Below are positions 6,839-13,861 of a stretch of DNA of 20,019 nucleotides, in pieces. Numbering within the stretch: position 1 is the first letter of the stretch; each line of letters starts with the position of its first letter. The position numbers were made by a program, and so were the translations under genes. Origin of the DNA: GCA-2726865 sp050053595 (GTDB lineage Archaea > Thermoproteota > Bathyarchaeia > TCS64); the NCBI GenBank assembly GCA_050053595.1, contig JASFTK010000018.1:1-20019 (forward strand), in the 5' to 3' direction. The notes under the pieces are model-generated. The model ran no database searches. It was not told the DNA's origin and saw nothing but the letters and a program-made list of their open reading frames with translations.

Positions 6839-7795
6839 ATGCTTATGACGATGATATGGGAACGGATAGACAGCCCTTCCAAGAAGATAATGGAAGAAGA
6901 AGTCGATAAACCTGAGACACTCATCAGGGTTCGTGCCTGGGAGGTAGCGGAGAGCCCTAAAGATCTCGGGTATAGGGTGGTTGAAGATTGGCCGAAACTG
7001 CCAGAGGATTGGAAACTCGGGCAGGTAGCGGGAGTATCTGTCGATCGAGAGGGGCGATACTATCTGTTCCACCGGGGGGTGGAGGCCCCTCCGCTCATAT
7101 GTTTCAACCGGGAAGGTGAGTATCTACGTTCATGGGGTGAAGGGGAATACATCCGACCTCATATGGTGAAATGCGATGATGAGAACAATATCTGGCTCAT
7201 CGATGATGGCGGACACGTTCTGTACCTTTATTCATATGAAGGGGAGGTGCTGAGAACCCTCGGTGAGAAGGGAGTCCCGGGATGTGATGGGGGACATTTC
7301 AATAGGCCCACGGATATCGCCTTTGGGCTTAAGGGGGAGTTCTATGTCTCAGATGGGTATGGGAACCAACGCATTGCGAGGTATAATGAGGGACTCAATT
7401 ATCTTGGCCAATGGGGCTCTGAGGGGGTGGACAATGGCCAATTCGTTCTACCCCATGCCCTAACAACCGACCCCGAAGGGCATGTTTACGTTGCAGATCG
7501 AAACCGGTGGCGCATCCAGATCTTCAGCCCTGAGGGAGAATTCCTGGATCAATGGACCCATATTGGGAAACCCTTCGGGATCGTCTTCGCAGATGACGGA
7601 TACTTCTACATATGTGATGGGACGACTGCGCGAGTCACGAAAGTGGACAGGACAGGAGAGATCATTGGATTCTTCGGCATCCAAGGGAGTGATACGGGAC
7701 AGATCTCCACAGCTCACGATATAGCAGTCGCCCCAAACGGCGATATTCTACTGGCACATCTAGATGGAAGAGTTCAACTCTTCTCCAAGACTTAG
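6839..7795 (+). CDS. NHL-repeat six-bladed beta-propeller protein
   Basis: The 318-residue protein shows repeated NHL-type blades: FNRPTDIAFGLKGEFYVSDG, then LPHALTTDPEGHVYVADRN, with RWRIQIFSPEGEFL, GKPFGIVFADDGYFYICDG and AHDIAVAPNGDILLAH. The arrangement is closest to the peptidyl-amidating-lyase-like and TolB-like propellers. These can be enzymes (lyases, lactonases) or binding scaffolds. There is no signal peptide or membrane segment, so it is probably cytoplasmic. A roughly 60-residue N-terminal lead (ETLIRVRAWEVAESPKDLGY) comes before the propeller. No catalytic site can be assigned. It has its own promoter and stands alone. Confidence 0.82.
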   Translation: MLMTMIWERIDSPSKKIMEEEVDKPETLIRVRAWEVAESPKDLGYRVVEDWPKLPEDWKLGQVAGVSVDREGRYYLFHRGVEAPPLICFNREGEYLRSWGEGEYIRPHMVKCDDENNIWLIDDGGHVLYLYSYEGEVLRTLGEKGVPGCDGGHFNRPTDIAFGLKGEFYVSDGYGNQRIARYNEGLNYLGQWGSEGVDNGQFVLPHALTTDPEGHVYVADRNRWRIQIFSPEGEFLDQWTHIGKPFGIVFADDGYFYICDGTTARVTKVDRTGEIIGFFGIQGSDTGQISTAHDIAVAPNGDILLAHLDGRVQLFSKT

Positions 7796-7932
7796 CGCCC
7801 GCGAAAAATAACTAGCCTGAGGTTTACAATTCCTCTAGCGCTATTGTGGCATATTGTACCGTTTCGTGGATATCTAGAATTAGACGTTATGAACTCTATG
7901 TGCGCTGTGTTTGGTAGAACCCGGATTTTTGA

Positions 7933-7964
7933 TATGTATCTCTGTAGTGGATCTGAGATACATA
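7933..7964. promoter_or_regulatory. Ten-base perfect inverted repeat upstream of the pilin-like gene
   Basis: TATGTATCTC (7933-7942) and GAGATACATA (7955-7964) are exact reverse complements with a 12-base spacer. The repeat ends 6 bases before the TATA-like element at 7971-7980. That position suits an activator or repressor site for the gene at 8010. It could also form a hairpin behind the NHL gene, but it starts 138 bases after that stop. Confidence 0.5.
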
Positions 7965-7970
7965 CAAGTG

Positions 7971-7980
7971 GATAAATAAA
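7971..7980 (+). promoter_or_regulatory. TATA-box candidate of the pilin-like gene
   Basis: GATAAATAAA is centred about 34 bases before the GTG at 8010 and 40 before the ATG at 8016, giving a leader of only 7-13 bases. Confidence 0.5.
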
Positions 7981-8009
7981 TCCGGAAAAATGGGTGCTAG
8001 GGTTCAGCT

Positions 8010-8762
8010 GTGGCTATGGACCACAGAAAAGGTGTAAACCTGATACTTGCAGCTTTCATAATCTCAATGGTCATTCTCTCTACTCAGGTCTACGTGTATA
8101 GACTGAGCAAGCGGGGTTCATATTCAAACTGTGACTATCTCAGTGATTATATCCTTGGCATCAAGCAAAATTCAGAACATGCAGTCACGGCTTCCCTGAT
8201 TAATATCTCGAAGGGAGGGGACAATGTGGTTCTGGGTTCTAACCTAGATAGATGGAGATCATTTGTAGCAGGCGATTATCAATTTGGGAGATGTGATCTG
8301 AATTACACCTTACAGGATGAGGGTTCTTACACCGATGGCGTTAGAATTGATTGGGGCGTGAATGGTCTCGGTGTTTCAAGTGCATATGCGGATTTCACGA
8401 TGAATCTTAGCGGTAGAGGGGTGGAAGCTGACCTGATTTTTTCCGTTAATGTGACTGCATATTTAGATGTCTCAGGTTACTGGGAGGCCGATAGCTCTGA
8501 TAAATGGATTTACGTCGACATAGTTCTCCGAGATGAGGGGGGATATGCTCTGGGGAGTAGATTTCTAGTTGAATATGAACGGCAGAAAACGTGGTATAAC
8601 GCTTCAGATGCTCCTGATTACAGTTGGTATGATTACGGCAACGGGACATATCGATGCATCTTTCACCCCTTTCTCCCAGGTTCGGAGGTTCAGGTACGGG
8701 TTAGCGTACATGATCGTAGAGATATATATGTACAAGCACAGCAAAGCCTCTATGACAAATAA
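8010..8762 (+). CDS. Pilin-like, N-glycosylatable surface protein of unknown function
   Basis: This 250-residue protein is not a family I can name. Its N-terminus (numbered from the GTG at 8010; an ATG at 8016 is equally good) has charged residues HRKG followed by an unbroken hydrophobic helix VNLILAAFIISMVILS. That is the layout of an archaeal class III prepilin signal with cleavage after G8, though a plain signal anchor is also possible. The remainder is hydrophilic and rich in Tyr, Ser and Asp with beta-type alternation. It carries six N-glycosylation sequons (N65, N98, N132, N147, N197, N211). All of this points to the outside of the cell, as a pseudopilin-like or membrane-tethered protein. 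No prepilin peptidase or secretion ATPase gene lies nearby. Confidence 0.72.
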   Translation: MAMDHRKGVNLILAAFIISMVILSTQVYVYRLSKRGSYSNCDYLSDYILGIKQNSEHAVTASLINISKGGDNVVLGSNLDRWRSFVAGDYQFGRCDLNYTLQDEGSYTDGVRIDWGVNGLGVSSAYADFTMNLSGRGVEADLIFSVNVTAYLDVSGYWEADSSDKWIYVDIVLRDEGGYALGSRFLVEYERQKTWYNASDAPDYSWYDYGNGTYRCIFHPFLPGSEVQVRVSVHDRRDIYVQAQQSLYDK

Positions 8763-8813
8763 CTGGATTAGATAATGCACTTTTCGAATGCAATTATCTC
8801 ATACGTAAAGTAT

Positions 8814-8861
8814 GTTAATATTTTATGTAACAATAATTTACTATAAAGGAAGTTTCGTTAC
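8814..8861 (+). promoter_or_regulatory. Promoter and ribosome site of the AbiE operon
   Basis: TTAATATTTTATG (about 8815-8827) is a TATA candidate. AAAGGAAG (8846-8853) is a Shine-Dalgarno-like sequence 8 bases before the ATG at 8862. CATAC/GTATG (8800-8814) and GTAAC/GTTAC (8827-8861) are short inverted repeats that could serve AbiEi autorepression. Confidence 0.4.
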
Positions 8862-9658
8862 ATGAAATATGAGTTAGGTCGTCTGGAGGCGGAGCTTATA
8901 TTCACCCTTGAGCGCAAGGAGAGGGTGGTTTTTACTGTTGACGATGCCAGGGAGTTGTTAGAAGTTTCCGATGAGGTACTCTGAAGGTTCTACATAGGTT
9001 AACCGTCAAGGGAAGGATACAACGAATTAAGAGAGGCTATTACATCCTCATTCCTGCGAAGGCTGGCTATTTACCTAAATGGAGGCAGCAAATCCACGTG
9101 TTGGTGGACGGTCTCCTTGAGGACTACTATTTGGGCTACTGTACGGCGCTGAACCACTGGCATATGACGGAACAGATCCCACGGACAGCGTTCATAGCCA
9201 TAACGACCCGGAGGAGAGACTTCGTCTACGATGGAGTTGTCCCTATCCACTTCATAACCATAAAACCCTACAAATATTTTGGATGGACCACCGGTGAGAT
9301 AGGGCGTCATAGGCTCCGCGTATCCGATCCCGAGAAGACCGTTATAGATTCATTCGACCTACCACAGTATGCGGGCGGAGTGGTAGAAGCAGCCAAAGCC
9401 CTCTCCTATGATCTGGACTGGTTCAAAATCATCGAGTATAGCAACAGGCAAGGCAACAGGACAGTACTCAAAAGACTGGGGTATCTTATTGAACTCCTTG
9501 AGATAGATGTCTCAGATGATGTCCTCAAGCAACTGAGATCCGGGATAAGCCGGGGATACAGTTGGCTCGACCCCACAGCACCCCACGAAGTCCTCAAACA
9601 CAACTCATCGTGGAACCTAAAGATCAACATACCATCCGAGATATTACGGGGCATTTGA
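8862..9658 (+). pseudogene. abiEi: AbiEi-type antitoxin gene, frameshifted near residue 39
   Basis: The product should be the antitoxin and autorepressor of an AbiE toxin-antitoxin system. From ATG 8862 the frame encodes the start of a winged helix (ELGRLEAELIFTLERKERV, then TVDDARELLEVSDE) and hits TGA at 8982. The next frame, open from 8975, continues the same domain (LKVLHRLTVKGRIQRIKRGY) and then the AbiEi C-terminal domain (YLGYCTALNHWHM, RVSDPEKTVIDSFDLPQYAGG). Restoring one missing base around 8976 would give about 265 residues, a normal AbiEi length. As it stands only a shortened protein from an internal start (for example GTG 9098) could be made, without the DNA-binding domain. The defect may be a real mutation or an assembly error. 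The stop is one base from the toxin ATG. Confidence 0.8.
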
Positions 9659-9659
9659 C

Positions 9660-10307
9660 ATGATCGATGAGATAGAGCTTCGCGAACTCTCCGTGGAGAC
9701 CAGCGTCCCTGTTGGTATCATTGAGAAAGATCTGGCTATAACACGTGCATTATTCGCCATCTCCAAAAGAAAATTGAGAGCCCACCTTATATTCAAAGGT
9801 GGAACGGCCATCAAGAAAGTATATCATCCCAGAGCCCGGTTCTCGGAGGATCTGGATTTCACGGTTGTGAATCTATTGGAAGAGGAAGTCACTACTAAGC
9901 TAGAATCCTTGAATAATGTCAATATTAATTCCATCAAATTTGAAAAGATACGCGAGGACGGGAACACCTTTAGAGGCAGAAGGTACAGGCTACCATACAC
10001 AGGCCCAATGAATCACATGGACAGCATACGACTTGACCTATCATTCACAGACGACATCATCCATACACCTCAGGAGAGACAAGTCCGATCTGAGTTCAGT
10101 GAGAATCTACCCTCATCTATTAAAGTACTCGACTTTAAAGAACTCATGGCAGAAAAACTGAGGGCCGCGATGACGCGAGAGAACCCCCGAGACTACTACG
10201 ACCTATGGGCGTACCTGCCAAAGACAGATATAGATTCCCTTAGGGATCTGGTCAAAAGAAAATGCACCTTAACCAAATACGATTACAACCCCCCCAAAGA
10301 TCTTTGA
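9660..10307 (+). CDS. abiEii: AbiEii-type nucleotidyltransferase toxin, C-terminus shifted out of frame
   Basis: This is the toxin partner of the gene just upstream (ATG one base after its stop). The family (MenT/AbiEii, DUF1814) are nucleotidyltransferases; studied members modify tRNA ends or act with NTPs to stop growth, and they can abort phage infection. Visible motifs are FKGGTAIKK (K46-GGT), RFSEDLDF with S62, D64 and D66 as candidate metal and nucleotide ligands, LMAEKLRAA, and NPRDYYDLW near 192-200. The reading frame ends after 215 residues at TGA 10305, next to a run of seven C (10289-10295). Removing one C joins it to the missing 43-residue helical tail. The catalytic core is intact, so the short form could still have activity. 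Confidence 0.85.
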   Translation: MIDEIELRELSVETSVPVGIIEKDLAITRALFAISKRKLRAHLIFKGGTAIKKVYHPRARFSEDLDFTVVNLLEEEVTTKLESLNNVNINSIKFEKIREDGNTFRGRRYRLPYTGPMNHMDSIRLDLSFTDDIIHTPQERQVRSEFSENLPSSIKVLDFKELMAEKLRAAMTRENPRDYYDLWAYLPKTDIDSLRDLVKRKCTLTKYDYNPPKDL

Positions 10308-10434
10308 CAAGGGCGTCCTAGCTAGAATAGAATCAGCTTGGAGGACGCAGTTACTACACCTAACCCTAGACTATGTCGAGTTCACTACAATAGTCCCTCA
10401 ACTCAGAGAACATACAAAATTCCTGTTCACCTGA
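10303..10434 (+). other. Out-of-frame C-terminal segment of the AbiEii gene
   Basis: Frame +1 relative to the toxin is open and reads FDKGVLARIESAWRTQLLHL followed by a segment ending PQLREHTKFLFT and a TGA at 10432. It continues the toxin smoothly after NPPK and has the helical character of AbiEii C-termini. With one C fewer in the C7 run, the full toxin would be about 257 residues. Confidence 0.7.
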
Positions 10435-10461
10435 CTCATAGTCATTTACCGTATAGAGTCA
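10432..10461 (+). terminator. Hairpin candidate at the end of the AbiE operon
   Basis: TGACTC (10432-10437) and GAGTCA (10456-10461) pair, extendable by ATA/TAT with one bulged A. The stem begins on the toxin's restored stop codon. No oligo-T follows. Confidence 0.3.
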
Positions 10462-10551
10462 ATCTATCTCAGTTTTAGGGAGTTGAATCTGAGCTACTAT
10501 ATGAAGGGCGCTGAGAGACTCCAAAATTGCGTGTGTGTATTGTTGTCTGTT

Positions 10552-11214
10552 TTAGCCTCTCGGTACTAGACTTATCGCTTCAGGGGAACAGGTTGAGACA
10601 CAGAGCCCGCATCCAAAGCACCTGGTTTGATCGTAGATCATTTCTCCGTCTTTCATCTGTCTCGCCTGGAATGAGCATCTATCCACGCATATCCCGCAAT
10701 CCGTGCATCTCTCCATATCATCAGTAGCAATGTATTTTGATGTAAGTATCTCGGTGTGGACCCCGCTCCTCACGAGGCTCCCCAAGGTGTGGCAGCAGCA
10801 GGGGCAACAGCTGCAGATGAGGAAGGGTTTCTCCTCGCCCTTGTTAACGTAAGCTAAGTGGACCAGCCCCGCCTCATGGCTCTTCTTCAAGACTTCGATG
10901 GCCCCCTCAATGTCAAGTTCCCTGAAGTCCTGGCGGTCACTCTCATCCATCTCGTCGACCATCCAGTCTAGGCTGACACAGACCTCCCTCGGGGCGTCGC
11001 AGTTGTTGAACGCTGTCTTGCATCCGCAGTTATGGACGCCCAGCCGGTCAGCGCCCTCAAGGATCTTCTTCACTTCTGAGAAATCGTAGACCCTGTGCTC
11101 GGCCTCGATATTTATGTTCACAGGGACTGTCACGGCTTTCTCCAGTTCGTCGGCAATCTCCCTAGTCTCCTCATCGGAGTAGAAATTCATCTTCCCATAG
11201 TTTGATGGACGCAT
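10552..11214 (-). CDS. Cysteine-rich 4Fe-4S dicluster ferredoxin-type protein
   Basis: The 220-residue protein ends in two complete ferredoxin motifs, C170-C173-C176-C180 and C199-C202-C205-C209, enough for two [4Fe-4S] clusters. The first 160 residues are a separate domain with ten more cysteines: C63 and C65 (VHNCGCK), C72, C79, then a dense CSCCPCCC stretch (C134-C141). This could hold a further cluster or bind a metal or thiol cofactor. There is no signal peptide or membrane helix. It is probably a cytoplasmic electron-transfer or redox protein; the partner is unknown. A TATA-like TTTTTAATTT near 11232-11243 makes ATG 11214 an almost leaderless start; M9 (11190) is the alternative. The next gene is transcribed away from it. 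Confidence 0.82.
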   Translation of the reverse strand: MRPSNYGKMNFYSDEETREIADELEKAVTVPVNINIEAEHRVYDFSEVKKILEGADRLGVHNCGCKTAFNNCDAPREVCVSLDWMVDEMDESDRQDFRELDIEGAIEVLKKSHEAGLVHLAYVNKGEEKPFLICSCCPCCCHTLGSLVRSGVHTEILTSKYIATDDMERCTDCGICVDRCSFQARQMKDGEMIYDQTRCFGCGLCVSTCSPEAISLVPRG

Positions 11215-11346
11215 ATCACAGACCAGCAGGGAAGTAAATTAAAAAGATTAGCCTTTTGATGAATTGCACGCGAACTATAAACACTCTAATCTGGGGAGTC
11301 TTTCATTGTTCACCAACAACCCTTACGCTTACTAATCGTTTTTAGT

Positions 11347-12465
11347 GTGAGAGGTGGTCTTCAAGCGCGAGTATACATCGCAGGTGTAAAGTCCACGGGC
11401 AGAACGAATCAGGCTACCCCTGATAATGTTTTTGAAGATTATGAGGAAATGGATAGTATGGCCAATCAAAGAGCGGTATTGGACGTTGACAAGTGTGTTG
11501 ATATCGGTAGAATTGTGAAAGCGCTGAAATTTAGACCCAGCTTCTACAACAGAGAATTCATCACTTTTGATACTTCTGATGAGATAAAGATGAGAGTATA
11601 CCTCTATTCTATAGCGATATGCCATCAGACCCATTCACTGGTGAACAAGAAAAAGAACCTGCTAGGATGGGACTTCATAGAGTTCGCATATCTCAACATG
11701 GTGAAAGAAGACTCCCAACTATTGGACCCAAGCAACCTGGCCGATTTATCTGTCGATGAAGTGTCTTTGAAGATCAGACCGTTCTTTTCAGATGATGGTA
11801 CGCCGGAAAATTGCACCCTTGATAGACTGGGTGAACGTTCTGCGTTCTTAATAGACATTGGAAAGAAGATTAGTGACAGGTATGAAGGCAGAGTAAAGAA
11901 CCTCGTCAATTCTTCGGGTGGGTATCTGTTGAGGGATGGGGAAGGCCTATACGAGATCTTAGAGCAGTTTGAGGCTTACAAGGACCCCCTCAGGAAAAAG
12001 TCCGGTCTTTTTATCAAAATTATGATGGATGCTGGTCTGATAAAGGCGAGAGACCCAGAGAATTTCATCCCCGTAGTGGATTACCATATACAGAGAGCAT
12101 TTTTGAGAATGGGTTGTGTTGAGATCGTCGACCAAGATCTCGAGGATAAATTGAAAACAAGAGAACCTTTGGGATCGGATGAAGGGATCAGATTGAGATG
12201 CATCGAAGCCATGAATAAGATCTCAGCTGTTTCTGGATACCAAGCAGCTCAACTGAATGACTTCTTCTATCCGTTAGGGAGGAGCTGCTGCATGGAGAAG
12301 ATGTTATGCGTTGACGGGGAGTGTAACAAGGATCCCTGCACCTTCAATAAAGTAGTGGAGCTACCCGTCCATGAGAGATGCGTGTTCGAGGGAACATGCA
12401 AAGGCGGTGGAGATGCAGGGTACCGGAGATACTGGCAGCCGGTCGTAGAAACCCACTACTATTGA
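11347..12465 (+). CDS. Uncharacterised protein with a C-terminal cysteine cluster, possibly HhH glycosylase-like
   Basis: I do not recognise this 372-residue protein with certainty. Its helical middle, with KDPLRKKSGLFIKIMMDAGL followed by PVVDYHIQRAFLRMGCVEI, resembles the helix-hairpin-helix/plus-Asp pattern of the DNA glycosylase superfamily and of queuosine-nucleotide glycosylases (the candidate Asp is in VVDYHI). The C-terminal end holds C314, C315, C321, C326, C331, C345 and C351, which could bind an iron-sulfur cluster or zinc, although the spacing differs from the C-x6-C-x2-C-x5-C of endonuclease III. The GTG at 11347 follows a stop codon. Starts at ATG 11449 or 11458 are possible, since conserved-looking sequence begins near NQRAVLDVDKCVDIGRIVKA. 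It is divergent from the ferredoxin gene and convergent with the flavoprotein gene. Confidence 0.65.
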   Translation: MRGGLQARVYIAGVKSTGRTNQATPDNVFEDYEEMDSMANQRAVLDVDKCVDIGRIVKALKFRPSFYNREFITFDTSDEIKMRVYLYSIAICHQTHSLVNKKKNLLGWDFIEFAYLNMVKEDSQLLDPSNLADLSVDEVSLKIRPFFSDDGTPENCTLDRLGERSAFLIDIGKKISDRYEGRVKNLVNSSGGYLLRDGEGLYEILEQFEAYKDPLRKKSGLFIKIMMDAGLIKARDPENFIPVVDYHIQRAFLRMGCVEIVDQDLEDKLKTREPLGSDEGIRLRCIEAMNKISAVSGYQAAQLNDFFYPLGRSCCMEKMLCVDGECNKDPCTFNKVVELPVHERCVFEGTCKGGGDAGYRRYWQPVVETHYY

Positions 12466-12498
12466 ATAGCCTAAGTGTTTGCACGGTGAGCAGGAGCC

Positions 12499-13851
12499 TC
12501 AATCACCCGCACGGAGCAGTTGATTGTATCTGTCCCTTGCTTTCTCATCGTGGGTGATACACCCCACCCTTTTCTCAGAGCGGAGTAACGTTATGCAAGC
12601 TGAACACACCGTGCAGATCTTATTGAGGGAGTTTACCCCTTCTCTATAGACCTTGAGAGGGAACTTCGGGTTGGCTATTGCCAGTCGACCCCAGCCAGCC
12701 ACGTCAACTGAGCCGTCTTGTACTTTATGGGCTGCAGCATTGAGGCTGTGCTTTTTGAGCCATGAGTAGCCAGAGCCTATGAAATTCATCTGGGGCACGG
12801 CCTGCTTAAGCTCCTCAACGACCCTGAAATGGCGCTCCACCCCCTTGATCGGATGCTCAGATCCTCCACTCATCTCAGTAGTGGCAAAGGGCCTGGAGAC
12901 ATAGGGGCATACATACGGGTTGCCTATAGAGATGTTGACCAAGTCCACTCCCCTTCTCAGCATCTCCTTTATGACCCTGATGGGCTCAGAGGGGTCAAAT
13001 TCGGGTAACCCCACAGAGAGTTCCCGTGAGACACCGAATCCGTAGGGGTAGGGTACCCCATCGTAGGCGCTCATCCTAGATGTCACTGCGATCTCAGCCC
13101 TGTCAATGATGCCTTTTATAGCCTCAAGGAGGAACCGTGACCTATTCTCAAGGGCCTCACCACCGTATCTCCCCTCCCTAGTATAGGACGCCAATAACTC
13201 GTTCAGCAGGTAGCCGTGGCAGGCCTTCACATCCACCGCGTCGAAACCAGCTCTATAGGCAAGAGATGAAGCCTCCACAAAGGCGTCTCTGAGTTCCTCC
13301 AGCTCCTCGTCGGATATAACCCTCCCCACCCCGTTGGATATCCCACCCGCCTCATCCAGTTCCGGGATCCTGCTAGCTATTACAGGTGAGTCAGCGGACC
13401 TCTCCTTCCTGAAGCGGCCCCCGTGGCTGAGCTGGAGGACTAAGGGAGCCCCCCCAGGGAAACCCTCTTCATCTAAGCTGCGTTGAGACCTTTCCTTGAC
13501 CCGTTCTACAAGCCTCTTGAACTTCTCCAGGTTGTCCTCCTTTATCACCAACATGGATCCGTGGGTCCTGGCCTGAGGGAAATCCACGCTACAAGCCTCA
13601 AACCATATCAATCCTGCGCAGCCTTCAGCGAAGTTGAGGTACCGGTTCAGCGTGTGTCTAGTCGGTGCTCCTCCGACATCTGCATCAGCGAACTCTAGGG
13701 GCTGTATCGCCACCCTATTTGGGAGCGTGAGCCCCCCGGCTTCCATGGGGTCCCAGAGGGGTGAGAGGTCCTCCTGAAACTCTATATCTGCTCCTTCTTT
13801 TCTGGCGAGCGATCTTATCCCGTCCAGCGGGTTAGAGTCTGAGGCCGTCAT
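12499..13851 (-). CDS. Old Yellow Enzyme-family NADH:flavin oxidoreductase
   Basis: The 450-residue protein is an FMN-binding TIM barrel of the OYE family: LPNRVAIQPLEF (strand 1), LVLQLSHGGRF, then VDVKACHGYLLNELLASYTR and RYGGEALENRSRFLLEA, with NFIGSGYSWL and VAGWGRLAIANPKF near the end. In the VDVKACHGYL motif, Lys stands where many OYEs have the first substrate-binding His. The C-terminus has C413-x2-C416-x2-C419-x11-C431, like the [4Fe-4S] site of trimethylamine dehydrogenase and 2,4-dienoyl-CoA reductase, but the FAD/NAD(P) domain of those enzymes is absent. It should reduce an enone-like double bond or demethylate an amine. GGAGAGG lies 12-13 bases before ATG 13851, inside the end of the DapA-fold gene, so both share an operon. 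Confidence 0.88.
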   Translation of the reverse strand: MTASDSNPLDGIRSLARKEGADIEFQEDLSPLWDPMEAGGLTLPNRVAIQPLEFADADVGGAPTRHTLNRYLNFAEGCAGLIWFEACSVDFPQARTHGSMLVIKEDNLEKFKRLVERVKERSQRSLDEEGFPGGAPLVLQLSHGGRFRKERSADSPVIASRIPELDEAGGISNGVGRVISDEELEELRDAFVEASSLAYRAGFDAVDVKACHGYLLNELLASYTREGRYGGEALENRSRFLLEAIKGIIDRAEIAVTSRMSAYDGVPYPYGFGVSRELSVGLPEFDPSEPIRVIKEMLRRGVDLVNISIGNPYVCPYVSRPFATTEMSGGSEHPIKGVERHFRVVEELKQAVPQMNFIGSGYSWLKKHSLNAAAHKVQDGSVDVAGWGRLAIANPKFPLKVYREGVNSLNKICTVCSACITLLRSEKRVGCITHDEKARDRYNQLLRAGD

Positions 13852-13861
13852 GGTGCCAGGT

